In this document: positions 36,536-47,218 of the stretch, in pieces
Numbering within the stretch: position 1 is the stretch's first letter
How the letters are laid out: every line of letters starts with the position of its first letter
Assembly: GCF_005222225.1 (NCBI RefSeq)
Contig: NZ_CP036536.1
Span: 2,194,001-2,258,000 of the forward strand
DNA from: Salinimonas lutimaris
GTDB taxonomy: Bacteria > Pseudomonadota > Gammaproteobacteria > Enterobacterales > Alteromonadaceae
DNA: 64,000 nt
Direction of reading: 5' to 3'
Made by a program: the position numbers and the translations under genes
The notes under the pieces: model-generated
The model's database searches: none
What the model was told of the DNA's origin: nothing
Seen by the model: only the letters and a program-made list of their open reading frames with translations

Positions 36536-39373
36536 TTAAAAGGAATAATTAAACGATACCAGGTAATTTCTGCCATAGGCTTGATACAGGGTCACCTGAC
36601 GGCTATCTGTACCGGCTGATTGCAGATCATCTTCATCAGTCAGGTTCTGGCCCTGCAGCGTCACCCGCAGACCATCCAGGTAATCGATACCAGACTCACT
36701 AAAGTCGTAACCAATCTGTGCATCGACAAAGGTACCACCCTGGTTAGTCGCTTCTGACAACGCAAGGCTCACACCACGGGTCTCACTCAGATAATCAGAA
36801 CGCTTCGTGCCCGCAACCCGAACTTCAAAACCGGCATTTTCATAATACACAGTCAGGCTGTAGTTTTCTTCTGACAGACCCGGAATACGGGTTTCTGTGG
36901 TGCCTGGTGCCGGATCAGCGTTGCCATCAATAAAGGTGGCACTGGCAAATAAACCAAACCCTTGCAGCGAGTCATGAATCAGCTCAGCCGGTAAACTGGT
37001 CTGTACTTCCCAGCCGCGTACAAAGCCTTCATAACCATCCTGCGGAGCTGAGCGCTCACCCACAAACAGGTTAGGCGGAAGATTACCGGTTTCATCTGAG
37101 CTCTTGTGAATTTCAGGCACATAAAACTCGTTGAAATCAGCGGCAACGGCATTACTGCGGTGCCAGTTTTTCAGGTCTTTAAAGAAGAAAGACAAGGCCA
37201 CGTAACCGGTATCAGCAAAGTAGTTCTCATACGCCAGATCAATCTGGTTTGCTTCATACGGTTTTAGCTCAGGGTTACCAGAACTTGCACCCCATGGTGT
37301 GTTGTCCGGATCAGTTGCCAGCACCTGCGCGTCGTTAAACGAGAATGTCACCTGACTGTTCGGACGCATGTCATCCATGCGTGGACGGGTCAGTACCTTG
37401 CTTAGACCAAGACGTACAAACTGCCCTTCGGCAACTTCTGCACTCAGGTTCAGTGTTGGCAGAACATCCGTATAATCAGTACCGCCACTGACCGGGGTGG
37501 CATCCACAAAGCCCTGGCTATTAGTCACCGTAGAAAAACCGGTTGAGCTTTGGTCAGCGTGAACAATTTGCAGACCCAGGTTACCGCGGATAAAGATGTC
37601 GTTGAACTCAGTTTCAATATCCAGCTTGGTATACAAGGTGGTCAGTTCTTCGTTGACTTCATAGGTATCACCAAGACGATCTGCCTGGACCAGTTTGGCA
37701 TCCAGTTCGCTGTAGTAACCGCTGTTATAAAGGCCCAGTGCGTCATACGCTAAAATGCCGTTGATCCCGATAAAATCAAGTGGTACTACACCCAGCACGT
37801 CAGGGATCTGAGCATCGTCAGGATATTCAGGCGATGTCAGATAAGCGCCTTCATTGATTTTAGACTTGGTACGGTCTGAGTAAATCGCACCCACCTCGAT
37901 GCCATTAACAAATCCCCAGTCTACGAAACCTTTGGTGCTCAGTCGGAACGTTGTCAGCTCTTCTTCAAAATCAGGGCGGTTAACAAAGCCATCCTGCTGG
38001 TCAGAAAAATAAATCTGGTCGCCATTTTCTTCAATCAGTGTCGGCCCCCAGCTTTGCGGTCCGGCCAGACGAATCAGCGACTGATCAGTCAGATCAATCG
38101 GTGCAATAGAAGGATGATCAGAGAACATGACGCCGGTAGATGTCATTTCCCATGCACGGGCAGTAATTGGACGCCCCTCTGTACCGGCACGGCCAGTACC
38201 TGAGTAGCTTTCTACTTCAGTAATAGTTTTGTTGACTTTACCGGTAGATACATCGGCTGTGACTGTCCAGTCATCGTTTAACAGATACTCAACATTCAGG
38301 CCGAATGTTTTCAGATCCGCTTCCTGCTCACGTACGTCATTGCGGATAACACTGTAAAAACCATCCTGATAAGCGCGTGTCGCCAGACCGTTTTCAACTT
38401 CCGTTATACCGTAGTCCACCACACCACCCCAGATCGGGCCGCCTTCTTCCACACCACGACGGGCATCTTCTTCTACAAAGTCGATGTACAGGGCATCAAA
38501 CTGCATGTTCAGTCTGTCAGTCGGGGCCCACTGGATAATGGCCGCCACCGAATCCCGTTCCATCATCGCTGAACGGGCAAAGCTGTCATGGCCACCCAGA
38601 ATGGAGGTACCGGCAGGAACATCGACCCCGCCTACACCTTTACCGGCTTCGGCTTCAGGATATCCCCAGCCACGAAACTGTTGTTCCTGACGCGGCGATT
38701 CCATGGTAGCAAAAGTCAGGGCAATACCCACTTTCTCATCGGCAAACTGATCAATGTAGTTCACTGACAAACGATGGCCATTATCATCAAGATCCGGGTT
38801 AGCAGCTTCTTCACCGTTTTGCTCGTAAGTGCCGTTAATGGTAAACGTTTTTTCAGCATACAAAGGCTTAACCGTTTGCAGGTCAACTGAGCCACCGATA
38901 TTCTGGGTGGTCATTCCGGCTTCGGGTGTTTTGTAAACCAGGATATTAGAGATAATTTCTGTTGGGTACAGGTCAAACTCTACCCCACGGTTATCACCCA
39001 TACCCAGCAGTTCGCGTCCGTTAAGCGAGGTACCGACGTAGTTTTCATTGAAACCACGAACTGAGATTCCGCTGGTACGGCCGTTACGACGCTCACCGGC
39101 CAGACCAGGCAGACGAGAAAGTGACTCTGCAATACTGGTATCAGGCAGCTTACCAATGTCCTCGGCAGACAGGGCTTCAACAATAGAACTGCTGTCCATT
39201 TTCAAGGCCTGGGCACGTTGCAGACTGCCACGAATACCAGAAACTTCGATAACTTCTACGTTGTTGTCGGCGTTTTGCGCAGCGGCGTCCTGCGCCAGTG
39301 TAGCGGTACTGAATGTTGCCAGACCACTTGCAATTAACGCGGTACTGATCAGATTAGGTTTAAAGTGCTTCAT
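36536..39373 (-). CDS. TonB-dependent receptor, probable maltodextrin transporter
   Basis: 945-aa outer-membrane receptor starting MKHFKPNLISTALIASG with a signal peptide (cleavage after TATLAQ). The frame extends 108 bases upstream, but that part is low-complexity (QQQQQR) and follows no start features, so the ATG at 39373 is chosen. The sequence VEVIEVSGIRGSLQRAQALKMDSSSIVEALSAEDIGKLPDTSIAESLSRLPGL is the plug start of the TonB-Xanth-Caul family, often linked to polysaccharide uptake. The barrel ends NYLVSFNYSF with terminal Phe. The regulon operator TGCATACGTATTCA lies 114-127 bases upstream, tying it to the alpha-glucan genes 15-25 kb away. Confidence 0.85.
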   Translation of the reverse strand: MKHFKPNLISTALIASGLATFSTATLAQDAAAQNADNNVEVIEVSGIRGSLQRAQALKMDSSSIVEALSAEDIGKLPDTSIAESLSRLPGLAGERRNGRTSGISVRGFNENYVGTSLNGRELLGMGDNRGVEFDLYPTEIISNILVYKTPEAGMTTQNIGGSVDLQTVKPLYAEKTFTINGTYEQNGEEAANPDLDDNGHRLSVNYIDQFADEKVGIALTFATMESPRQEQQFRGWGYPEAEAGKGVGGVDVPAGTSILGGHDSFARSAMMERDSVAAIIQWAPTDRLNMQFDALYIDFVEEDARRGVEEGGPIWGGVVDYGITEVENGLATRAYQDGFYSVIRNDVREQEADLKTFGLNVEYLLNDDWTVTADVSTGKVNKTITEVESYSGTGRAGTEGRPITARAWEMTSTGVMFSDHPSIAPIDLTDQSLIRLAGPQSWGPTLIEENGDQIYFSDQQDGFVNRPDFEEELTTFRLSTKGFVDWGFVNGIEVGAIYSDRTKSKINEGAYLTSPEYPDDAQIPDVLGVVPLDFIGINGILAYDALGLYNSGYYSELDAKLVQADRLGDTYEVNEELTTLYTKLDIETEFNDIFIRGNLGLQIVHADQSSTGFSTVTNSQGFVDATPVSGGTDYTDVLPTLNLSAEVAEGQFVRLGLSKVLTRPRMDDMRPNSQVTFSFNDAQVLATDPDNTPWGASSGNPELKPYEANQIDLAYENYFADTGYVALSFFFKDLKNWHRSNAVAADFNEFYVPEIHKSSDETGNLPPNLFVGERSAPQDGYEGFVRGWEVQTSLPAELIHDSLQGFGLFASATFIDGNADPAPGTTETRIPGLSEENYSLTVYYENAGFEVRVAGTKRSDYLSETRGVSLALSEATNQGGTFVDAQIGYDFSESGIDYLDGLRVTLQGQNLTDEDDLQSAGTDSRQVTLYQAYGRNYLVSFNYSF

Positions 39374-39486
39374 GTGTTTTGTCCCATTACTATCTTTGTC
39401 CCCCTGCCGCTGTTGTTGTTGCTGTGGCAGGCCAGATGTAAAAACTGGGTAAATCCTATCTTTATGCACACGTCTGCTCAATCTTA

Positions 39487-39500
39487 TGCATACGTATTCA
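39487..39500. promoter_or_regulatory. LacI-type operator, copy 3 (TonB receptor)
   Basis: TGCATACGTATTCA, identical over 14 bases to the sites upstream of the cyclomaltodextrinase operon and the second amylase. It lies 114-127 bases upstream of the receptor start. Confidence 0.75.
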
Positions 39501-39720
39501 TAAATTTATTTATACATTTAGTTAACAGGAGAACACAAAAATAAGGGTCAAACACACATTATTTATTATTGTAAATAACTGAATATGCTCGAATTACAGG
39601 CTTATTTTAAGATAGCTTGAGCCGGCGACTAATAAATTTTGAACAGGATGTAAAAGGAAGGAGACGCTGAAAAGCCGTATGTTTGAAAAATGTTAGTTTC
39701 GACGGAGATAAAATTTACCT
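39501..39720. other. Spacer between TonB receptor and suc operon
   Basis: The rest of the roughly 400-base region between the receptor start and the sucD terminator. It is AT-rich and holds no open frame or structure that I could support. Confidence 0.4.
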
Positions 39721-39748
39721 AAAAAAAAGCCCGCTATCAGCGGGCTTT
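39721..39748 (-). terminator. Terminator of the sucABCD operon
   Basis: AAAGCCCGCT and AGCGGGCTTT form a perfect 10-bp stem with a 3-base loop, followed leftward by an eight-base T run, 27 bases past the sucD stop. Confidence 0.93.
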
Positions 39749-39775
39749 AATACATTATTGCTATAGCAGCATGAC

Positions 39776-40648
39776 TTACCAGCCAGTTGCTTCGCGCAGT
39801 GCTTTACCGATATCAGCCAGTGAACGTACTGTCTTAACACCCGCGTCTTCAAGCGCAGCAAATTTTTCGTCAGCAGTACCTTTACCGCCAGCAATGATCG
39901 CACCGGCGTGGCCCATACGCTTGCCCGGAGGTGCAGTAACACCAGCAATGTAAGAAACAACCGGCTTGGTTACATTTGCTTTGATAAATGCAGCCGCTTC
40001 TTCTTCTGCGGTACCGCCGATTTCACCGATCATCACAATCGCTTCAGTTTGCGGATCTTCCTGGAACATTGTCAGGATATCGATGAAGTTTGAGCCAGGG
40101 ATCGGGTCACCACCAATACCAACACAGGTAGACTGACCAAAGCCTTCGTCAGTGGTTTGCTTAACCGCTTCGTACGTTAGTGTACCAGAGCGAGAAACAA
40201 TGCCTACTTTACCAGGCTTGTGGATGTGACCAGGCATGATACCAATTTTAGACTCTCCTGGTGTAATAACACCCGGACAGTTTGGACCAATCAGGCGTAC
40301 ACCTTTGGCTTCTACGTATTCTTTCACGTAAAGCATATCCAGTGTAGGAATACCTTCAGTAATACAAACAATCAGTTCGATACCAGCATCGGCAGCTTCA
40401 ACGATTGAATCTTTACAGAAAGGAGCAGGAACATAAATAACCGACGCTGTGGCGCCAGTTTGCTCAACCGCTTCGCGAACTGTGTTAAATACAGGCAGAC
40501 CCAGGTGCTCTGTACCACCTTTTCCAGGTGTTACACCGCCAACCATTTGCGTACCGTATGCAATCGCTTGCTCAGAGTGGAATGTACCCTGACCACCAGT
40601 AAAACCCTGGCAGATTACTTTTGTGTCTTTATTGATTAATACAGACAT
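39776..40648 (-). CDS. sucD: Succinyl-CoA synthetase alpha subunit
   Basis: 290-aa alpha subunit of succinate-CoA ligase, which forms succinate and a nucleoside triphosphate from succinyl-CoA in the TCA cycle. The CoA-binding Rossmann part begins [19 protein letters not shown]. The phosphohistidine region is GRMGHAGA-like ([30 protein letters not shown]). The length is standard. It overlaps sucC by one base (TAATG), so the two subunits are translationally coupled. Confidence 0.98.
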   Translation of the reverse strand: MSVLINKDTKVICQGFTGGQGTFHSEQAIAYGTQMVGGVTPGKGGTEHLGLPVFNTVREAVEQTGATASVIYVPAPFCKDSIVEAADAGIELIVCITEGIPTLDMLYVKEYVEAKGVRLIGPNCPGVITPGESKIGIMPGHIHKPGKVGIVSRSGTLTYEAVKQTTDEGFGQSTCVGIGGDPIPGSNFIDILTMFQEDPQTEAIVMIGEIGGTAEEEAAAFIKANVTKPVVSYIAGVTAPPGKRMGHAGAIIAGGKGTADEKFAALEDAGVKTVRSLADIGKALREATGW

Positions 40649-41814
40649 TATTTGCCCTCCGCAGATGCAACAACTTTCTGCGCTGCATCAGTCAGCGATT
40701 CTGCAGCAATGATATCCAGACCTGAATTAGCCAGAACTTCACGGCCCAGTTCAGCGTTAGTTCCTTCAAGACGAACAACAACAGGAACATTTACGCCAAC
40801 TTCTTTAACCGCGCCAATGATACCTTCTGCAATCATGTCACAACGAACGATACCGCCGAAGATATTAACCAAAACAGCTTTTACATTGCTGTCAGACAGG
40901 ATAATTTTGAATGCTTCTGCTACACGCTCTTTGGTCGCGCCGCCACCAACATCCAGGAAGTTAGCTGGCTTGCCGCCGTGCAGGTTTACGATATCCATCG
41001 TACCCATTGCCAGGCCTGCACCGTTAACCATACAGCCAACGTTGCCGTCCAGCGCTACGTAGTTCAGTTCAAACTGAGCGGCGTGCGCTTCACGAGAATC
41101 TTCCTGTGAAGGATCGTGCATCGCTTTTACTTTAGGCTGACGGTACAGAGCATTACCATCGATACCAACTTTGGCATCCAGACAGTGCAGGTTGCCATCA
41201 GTTTTAATTACCAGAGGGTTAATCTCAATCAGGGCGACGTCCAGCTCTTCAAACATTTTCGCCAGACCCATAAAGATCTTAACAAATTGCTTAATTTGGT
41301 CGCCTTCAAGGCCCAGTTTAAACGCCATTTCGCGCGCCTGATAAGGCTGAGGACCAACAATTGGGTCGATTTCAGCTTTCAGGATTTTTTCCGGCGTTTC
41401 TTCTGCAACAGTTTCGATTTCAACACCGCCTTCTGTTGAAGCCATGAATACAACGCGACGTGTACCACGGTCAACGACTGCACCCAGGTACAGTTCATTA
41501 GCGATATCTGTGCAAGATTCAACCAGGATTTTGCTCACAGGCTGACCATTTTCGTCAGTCTGGAAGGTCACCAAGTTTTTGCCTAGCCAGTTTTCAGCAA
41601 ACGCGCGGATGTCGTCTTTGTTTTTGAACAGCTTAACGCCGCCCGCTTTACCGCGACCACCTGCGTGGACCTGACATTTTACAACCCATTCTTCACCGCC
41701 AACGCGGTCTGCCGCTTCAACAGCACCTTCTGGCGTGTCTGATGCGTATCCTTCAGAAACAGGCAAGCCGTATTCTTTGAATAGCTGCTTACCTTGGTAT
41801 TCATGCAAATTCAT
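40648..41814 (-). CDS. sucC: Succinyl-CoA synthetase beta subunit
   Basis: 388-aa ATP-grasp beta subunit of succinate-CoA ligase, the same length as E. coli SucC. It begins [23 protein letters not shown], with the nucleotide-binding [17 protein letters not shown] and the conserved [26 protein letters not shown] and [12 protein letters not shown] segments. It is third gene of the sucABCD unit, with 153 bases between it and sucB that hold a small hairpin. Confidence 0.98.
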   Translation of the reverse strand: MNLHEYQGKQLFKEYGLPVSEGYASDTPEGAVEAADRVGGEEWVVKCQVHAGGRGKAGGVKLFKNKDDIRAFAENWLGKNLVTFQTDENGQPVSKILVESCTDIANELYLGAVVDRGTRRVVFMASTEGGVEIETVAEETPEKILKAEIDPIVGPQPYQAREMAFKLGLEGDQIKQFVKIFMGLAKMFEELDVALIEINPLVIKTDGNLHCLDAKVGIDGNALYRQPKVKAMHDPSQEDSREAHAAQFELNYVALDGNVGCMVNGAGLAMGTMDIVNLHGGKPANFLDVGGGATKERVAEAFKIILSDSNVKAVLVNIFGGIVRCDMIAEGIIGAVKEVGVNVPVVVRLEGTNAELGREVLANSGLDIIAAESLTDAAQKVVASAEGK

Positions 41815-41840
41815 GGTGTTTCTTTCCGATTTTTAGTAAG

Positions 41841-41863
41841 ACAAAAGCCGCTTGCAGCGACTT
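41841..41863 (-). other. Hairpin in the sucB-sucC intergenic stretch
   Basis: AAGCCGCT and AGCGACTT pair with one mismatch around TGC. Read leftward they are followed by TTTTGTCTT. This could be a leaky terminator or an mRNA-processing site that sets the ratio of sucAB to sucCD. Confidence 0.35.
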
Positions 41864-41967
41864 GATTAACTTGACCGACAAGCCCTCGGGCCTGCCGCCG
41901 TTGTGTCAAATGCTACCCAAGGATACCTTCAGGCAGCATCTGCACACAATTCTTTGAGACAAAAGTC

Positions 41968-43491
41968 TTAAACGTCCAGTAGCAGACGCGTAGGATCTTC
42001 CAGCATCTCTTTCACTGTTACCAGGAAGCCAACTGACTCTTTTCCGTCAATAATACGGTGGTCGTATGACAAGGCCAGGTACATCATTGGCAGGATTTCT
42101 ACCTTGCCATTAACCGCCATTGGGCGTTCCTGAATCTTATGCATACCCAGGATAGCGCTTTGCGGCGGGTTAATGATTGGCGTAGAAAGCAGAGAACCGA
42201 ACACACCACCATTAGTGATAGTGAAGTTACCACCCTGCAGCTCTGCCAGCGTCAGCTTACCGTCACGGCCTTTAATAGCTAACTCTTTGATGCCTTTTTC
42301 TACCCCAGCCATGCCCAGGCTGTCAGTGTCTTTCAGTACTGGCGTTACCAGGCCGCGAGGCGTAGATACCGCGATAGAGATGTCAAAGTAGTTATGATAA
42401 CAAATATCATCGCCGTCCAGTGACGCATTCACCTCAGGGAAGCGCTTCAGTGCTTCTGTTACAGCTTTCACGTAGAAAGACATAAAGCCCAGACGAATAC
42501 CGTGACGCTTTTCAAAGCTGTCCTGATACTGCTTGCGCAGATCCATAATAGGCTTCATGTTTACTTCGTTGAACGTAGTCAGCATGGCCGTTGAGTTTTT
42601 AGCTTCCAGCAGACGGTTGGCGATAGTTTTACGCAAACGCGTCATCGGTACCCGCTTCTCAGTACGGTTACCCGCCGGCAGATCTTCTGCCTGTGTCGTT
42701 GCAGCAGGTGCAGCAGCTTTGCTGCTGTCGCTGCCAGACTTCAGGTACTGCTCAACATCTTCTTTAGTGATTCGGCCATTTTTACCTGTGCCCTTCACTT
42801 TAGCAGCATCCACGCCTTTTTCAGCCAGCAAACGACGCACTGACGGGCTCAGCGCATCGCTGTCTTCGCTGTCGGACTCTTCTGCTGTATCCTGCTGTGG
42901 TGCCGCGCCAGACGCTGCACCTTCAACAAACTTGGCAATGACTTCTTCAGCCGTCACAGTAGCGCCTTCTTCAGCCAGAATTTCGGCCAGCGAACCATCA
43001 GCCGGAGCAACCACTTCAAGTACTACTTTGTCTGTTTCAATATCAACCAGATTCTGGTCGCGGCTTACCTGCTCGCCTACCGACACATGCCAGGTAGCGA
43101 TGGTCGCATCAGCCACAGATTCAGGCAGCACCGGTACTTTCACATCACTGGTTTTGCCGCTAGCCGCAGGCTTGGAATCTTCAGAGTCAGATTTTTCAGG
43201 CTTGGCTTCTGCCGCCGGAGCGTCTTTCTTGTCGCCGGCAGCGGCTTTACCGCCTTCTTCCAGCTTTGCGATGACTTGTTCGCCCAGTACGGTGGCACCT
43301 TCTTCGTCAGTGATTTCACCCATTACACCATCAGCCGGCGCAACAACCTCTAACACCACTTTATCAGTTTCAATATCAACCAGGTTCTGGTCACGGGTTA
43401 CCTTGTCGCCGGTCTTCACGTGCCAGGTTGCAATCGTGGCATCGGCAACTGACTCAGGTAGGACCGGAACTTTAATCTCAATTGTCATCAT
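41968..43491 (-). CDS. sucB: Dihydrolipoyl succinyltransferase (E2) with two lipoyl domains
   Basis: 507-aa E2 core of the 2-oxoglutarate dehydrogenase complex. It carries two lipoyl domains (about 5-80 and 116-190) with lipoyl lysines K44 and K155, both in [12 protein letters not shown]. coli SucB has one lipoyl domain and about 405 aa, which accounts for the extra 100 residues. Acidic, alanine-rich linkers follow each, then the peripheral-subunit-binding domain ([32 protein letters not shown]) and the catalytic domain with [12 protein letters not shown]. Two ATGs occur in tandem at the start; TAAGGAA precedes them, so either fits. It starts 6 bases after the sucA stop. Confidence 0.96.
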   Translation of the reverse strand: MMTIEIKVPVLPESVADATIATWHVKTGDKVTRDQNLVDIETDKVVLEVVAPADGVMGEITDEEGATVLGEQVIAKLEEGGKAAAGDKKDAPAAEAKPEKSDSEDSKPAASGKTSDVKVPVLPESVADATIATWHVSVGEQVSRDQNLVDIETDKVVLEVVAPADGSLAEILAEEGATVTAEEVIAKFVEGAASGAAPQQDTAEESDSEDSDALSPSVRRLLAEKGVDAAKVKGTGKNGRITKEDVEQYLKSGSDSSKAAAPAATTQAEDLPAGNRTEKRVPMTRLRKTIANRLLEAKNSTAMLTTFNEVNMKPIMDLRKQYQDSFEKRHGIRLGFMSFYVKAVTEALKRFPEVNASLDGDDICYHNYFDISIAVSTPRGLVTPVLKDTDSLGMAGVEKGIKELAIKGRDGKLTLAELQGGNFTITNGGVFGSLLSTPIINPPQSAILGMHKIQERPMAVNGKVEILPMMYLALSYDHRIIDGKESVGFLVTVKEMLEDPTRLLLDV

Positions 43492-43497
43492 TGTTCC

Positions 43498-46320
43498 TTA
43501 TTTAATCGTGAGTGCGTCTTCAACCAGGGCTTTTTGTTGCTGGTTGTGGACTGATACATAACCTACGGCAGGTGAAGCCGATGCTTCACGGCCTGCATAC
43601 GTTAGTTTAGCGCCCTGAGGAATGGCAGCCCAGAAATGGTGCTGGCTGTTATACCATGCGCCCTGGTTCTGCGGCTCTTCCTGACACCAAACCCAATCTT
43701 TAACATGGCTGTACTGGGCGACAACTTTAGCACATTCTTCTGAAGGGAAAGGATAAAGCTGCTCTAAACGTACAATTGCCACATCTGTTTGCTCATTTTT
43801 GCGGCGCTGGTCAAGCAGATCGTAGTAAACCTTACCTGAACACATCACCACACGCTCGACGCCAGCCGGATCAATATCATCGATTTCATCGATAACATTG
43901 TGGAAAACACCGCTTGCCAGTTCTTCCAGTGACGAGGTCGCCTGGGCATGACGTAGCAGAGATTTAGGTGACATCACAATCAGTGGTTTACGCATAGGGC
44001 GTACAATCTGACGACGAAGCATGTTGAACACCTGAGCCGGCGTAGACGGTACACACACCTGCCAGTTGTGATCTGCACACATTTGCAGGAAGCGCTCAAG
44101 ACGCGCCGAGCTATGCTCCGGACCCTGACCTTCATAGCCATGTGGCAGCAGCACTGTCAGGCCGCACAAACGACCCCATTTGGCTTCGCCTGAACTCAGG
44201 AACTGGTCAAACACCACCTGTGCGCCATTGGCAAAGTCACCGAACTGGGCTTCCCACACAGTCAGACAATCTGGCTCTGCTGTCGCAAAACCATATTCAA
44301 ATGCCATCACGGCTTCTTCTGACAACACAGAGTCGTAAATTTCAATATCGCCCTGGCCTTCACGAATATGCTGCAGTGGCATGTGAGTAGACGCATCTGT
44401 CTGATTATGCAGTACGGCATGACGGTGGAAGAAGGTACCACGACCAGAATCCTGACCGGTGATACGAATATCAGTACCTCCATCAACCAAGCTGGCATAC
44501 GCCAGGTTTTCTGCCATACCCCAGTCCAGCAGTTTGTCGCCGGCAATCATGGCTTTACGATCCTGATACAGCTTATTTACCCGTGAATGCAGTTTAAATT
44601 CTTCCGGATAATCGACCAGACGCTCGCCCAGTGCTTTAAGCTTATCAACCGACAGCGAACCGTCGTAAGACGTATCCCAGTCATGGCCCAGATAAGGTGA
44701 CCAGTCGACGGAGTGTTCTGTCATCGGACGCCATTCGTCAACCACACAGGCTCCGTGGTCAAGCGCAGCCCGATAATCTTCCAGCATCTTGTCGGCATCA
44801 CGTTGTTCAATAGCGCCTTCGGCAACCAGCTGGTCCGCATACAATGCGCGCGGCACAGGATGCTTTTTCACTTTCTGGTACATCAGAGGCTGAGTCGCGT
44901 TTGGCTCATCGGCTTCGTTGTGACCGTGGCGGCGATAGCACACCAGGTCAATAACCACGTCTTTCTTAAACTTATTGCGGTATTCCAGCGCCAGCTTGGT
45001 AACAAACAGTACAGCTTCAGGATCATCCGCGTTAACGTGGAAGATCGGCGCCTGAACCATTTTGGCAATGTCAGTGCAATATTGAGTAGAACGGGTATCT
45101 TCAATTTTTGACGTGGTGAAACCCACCTGGTTGTTGATGACGATACGTACTGTACCACCCACCGCAAAACCACGGGTTTGTGACATATTGAAGGTTTCCT
45201 GCACAACCCCCTGCCCGGCAATGGCAGAGTCACCGTGAATGGTGATAGGCAGAACTTTACTGGAATCATTATTACGACGGACCAGACGAGCACGGACTGA
45301 ACCCATTACCACCGGATTAACAATCTCAAGGTGAGACGGGTTGAACGCCAGCGCCAGGTGAACATTACCGCCCGGCGTAGCAAAATCTGATGAATAACCA
45401 GCATGGTATTTCACATCACCAGAACCCAGACTGTCGTCATGTTTACCGGCAAACTCGTCAAACAGCACAGACGGGTTTTTACCTAATACGTTAACCAGTA
45501 CGTTCAGACGGCCACGGTGAGCCATGCCCACAACCACTTCTTTAGTGCCCGCTGTACCGGCTTCGGTAATTAAGCCTTTAAGCATTGGGATTAATGCATC
45601 ACCGCCTTCAAGAGAAAAGCGCTTAGCACCAGGGAATTTTGAGCTCAGGTATTTTTCCATACCGTCTGCTGCAACCAGCCCTTTCAGAATGCTTAATTTT
45701 TGTTCTTTAGCGATTTCAGGCTTGGCCTGAACCGATTCAATTTTCTGCTGTAACCACCGCTTTTGCTCAGTATCGGTAATGTGCATGTACTCTGCACCGA
45801 TAGAGCCACAGTAGGTGCGATTCAACGACTTAAACAGTTCGCCCAGCGACATAGAGTCGCCACCGTAGGCATAAGAACCGGTGTTGAATACCGTATCGAA
45901 GTCTTCTTCAGACAGGCTGTGGTGGGATAATTCCAGATCGCGAACACGTGCTTGTTGCCACAAACCCAGTGGGTCAAGGTTAGCGTGCTGATGACCGCGG
46001 AAACGGAATGCATTAATAAGTTGCAAAACCTTAACCTGACGGCCGTCGGAAGCGGTGGCATTATCACCTGCTGACGGGGAGGACATTCGTGCGGCCGGAC
46101 CTAGTGAAGCCAGCTTTCGGAACTGGTCACGAATGGTAGTATGATTATTTTCTAATTCTGCGCCTTCGACTTTTGGAAGGCTATCGAAGACCTGTTTCCA
46201 GGAATCTGAAACACTGTGCGGATCTTCGAGGTACATTTCGTACAACTCTTCGACATAGGAGGCGTTAGCGCCAGCCATATGCGATGAATCCCACCATGCT
46301 TTCATCACGCTTTCTTGCAT
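43498..46320 (-). CDS. sucA: 2-oxoglutarate dehydrogenase E1 component
   Basis: 940-aa thiamine-diphosphate enzyme that decarboxylates 2-oxoglutarate and passes the succinyl group to SucB lipoate. The N-terminus MQESVMKAWWDSSHMAGANASYVEELYEMYLEDP matches the family start. The core shows GMAHRGRLNVLVNVLGK, GDSAIAGQGVVQETFNMS and NNQVGFTTS, the thiamine/metal region, and the second half has QDSGRGTFFHRHAVLHNQ. The length is that of E. coli SucA (933). It is first gene of sucABCD; a terminator lies between it and sdhB upstream. Confidence 0.98.
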   Translation of the reverse strand: MQESVMKAWWDSSHMAGANASYVEELYEMYLEDPHSVSDSWKQVFDSLPKVEGAELENNHTTIRDQFRKLASLGPAARMSSPSAGDNATASDGRQVKVLQLINAFRFRGHQHANLDPLGLWQQARVRDLELSHHSLSEEDFDTVFNTGSYAYGGDSMSLGELFKSLNRTYCGSIGAEYMHITDTEQKRWLQQKIESVQAKPEIAKEQKLSILKGLVAADGMEKYLSSKFPGAKRFSLEGGDALIPMLKGLITEAGTAGTKEVVVGMAHRGRLNVLVNVLGKNPSVLFDEFAGKHDDSLGSGDVKYHAGYSSDFATPGGNVHLALAFNPSHLEIVNPVVMGSVRARLVRRNNDSSKVLPITIHGDSAIAGQGVVQETFNMSQTRGFAVGGTVRIVINNQVGFTTSKIEDTRSTQYCTDIAKMVQAPIFHVNADDPEAVLFVTKLALEYRNKFKKDVVIDLVCYRRHGHNEADEPNATQPLMYQKVKKHPVPRALYADQLVAEGAIEQRDADKMLEDYRAALDHGACVVDEWRPMTEHSVDWSPYLGHDWDTSYDGSLSVDKLKALGERLVDYPEEFKLHSRVNKLYQDRKAMIAGDKLLDWGMAENLAYASLVDGGTDIRITGQDSGRGTFFHRHAVLHNQTDASTHMPLQHIREGQGDIEIYDSVLSEEAVMAFEYGFATAEPDCLTVWEAQFGDFANGAQVVFDQFLSSGEAKWGRLCGLTVLLPHGYEGQGPEHSSARLERFLQMCADHNWQVCVPSTPAQVFNMLRRQIVRPMRKPLIVMSPKSLLRHAQATSSLEELASGVFHNVIDEIDDIDPAGVERVVMCSGKVYYDLLDQRRKNEQTDVAIVRLEQLYPFPSEECAKVVAQYSHVKDWVWCQEEPQNQGAWYNSQHHFWAAIPQGAKLTYAGREASASPAVGYVSVHNQQQKALVEDALTIK

Positions 46321-46417
46321 TTTTGTGCCTTGCTACGTTTTGTAAAAACTGAAATAACACGAGGCGCTATTATGACTGTTATTTACAACAGAACCAACCA
46401 TTTAGGCCACGTATACA

Positions 46418-46451
46418 AAAAAAATAGCCATCCGCTTAGGGATGGCCATTT
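46418..46451 (-). terminator. Terminator of the sdhCDAB operon
   Basis: GCCATCC and GGATGGC, extended by flanking A-T pairs, form a stem with a loop of about 6 bases, followed leftward by a run of T. It separates sdhB from sucA, so the suc genes need their own promoter within 46321-46417. Confidence 0.82.
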
Positions 46452-46493
46452 AGAGCATTACATTCCGTAAAATATCTTTTACAGAAAAAGTAA

Positions 46494-47204
46494 CTAAACA
46501 GCCCGTTGAAGCAGCATCGATTTAATCTGACCGATGGCTTTTGTAGGGTTTAGACCTTTAGGACAAACACTGACGCAGTTCATGATGCCATGACAGCGGA
46601 ATACGCTGAAAGCGTCATCAAGGTCGTTCAGGCGTTCATCAGTCGCCGTATCACGGCTGTCGATCAGAAAACGATATGCATGCAACAATCCGGCCGGACC
46701 AATAAATTTGTCCGGGTTCCACCAGAATGACGGGCAAGATGTTGAACAGCATGCACAAAGAATACATTCGTACAGTCCATCCAGCTTGGCGCGTTCTTCC
46801 GGTGACTGCAAATGCTCCCGTGCCGGTGGCTGTTTGCTGTCGTTAATAAGAAACGGTTTAATTTTCTCATACTGAGTGTAGAACTGTGTCATGTCAACCA
46901 CAAGGTCACGTACCACAGGCAGACCCGGTAGTGGACGTACCACAATCTTTCCCTTACCCAGCGCAGAGATTGGCGTAATACATGCCAGGCCGTTTTTGCC
47001 GTTCATGTTAACACCGTCTGAACCACACACACCTTCACGGCATGAGCGACGGAACGATAATGTCGGGTCCTGCTCTTTTAGCTTAAGCAGTACGTCTAAC
47101 ACCATCAGATCCACATCATCGTCTACAGTCAGTTTGTAATCCTGCATCCGCGGTTTGTTATCAACCTCAGGGTTGTAACGATAAATTGAGATATTTAAAT
47201 CCAT
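46494..47204 (-). CDS. sdhB: Succinate dehydrogenase iron-sulfur subunit
   Basis: 236-aa iron-sulfur subunit of respiratory complex II. The [2Fe-2S] cysteines are in RRSCREGVCGSDGVNMNGKNGLAC, and the [4Fe-4S]/[3Fe-4S] ligands in YECILCACCSTSCPSFWW and FRCHGIMNCVSVCPKGLNP. A GTG nine bases upstream is also open, but AGAGGGG lies eight bases before the ATG at 47204 and overlaps the GTG, so the ATG is the start. It follows sdhA with 14 bases between and ends the operon. Confidence 0.97.
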   Translation of the reverse strand: MDLNISIYRYNPEVDNKPRMQDYKLTVDDDVDLMVLDVLLKLKEQDPTLSFRRSCREGVCGSDGVNMNGKNGLACITPISALGKGKIVVRPLPGLPVVRDLVVDMTQFYTQYEKIKPFLINDSKQPPAREHLQSPEERAKLDGLYECILCACCSTSCPSFWWNPDKFIGPAGLLHAYRFLIDSRDTATDERLNDLDDAFSVFRCHGIMNCVSVCPKGLNPTKAIGQIKSMLLQRAV

Positions 47205-47218
47205 ACTGGTCACCCCTC

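Noticed and set aside
39374..39481. Extended N-terminus for the second TonB receptor
   Set aside because: The extra 36 residues contain a glutamine run and would bury the signal peptide inside the protein.
42533..43561. A 342-codon open frame antisense to sucB
   Set aside because: It runs opposite to an unmistakable sucB sequence. Its serine- and threonine-rich composition is what the reverse of the alanine- and glutamate-rich lipoyl/linker codons gives. It has no ribosome-binding site.
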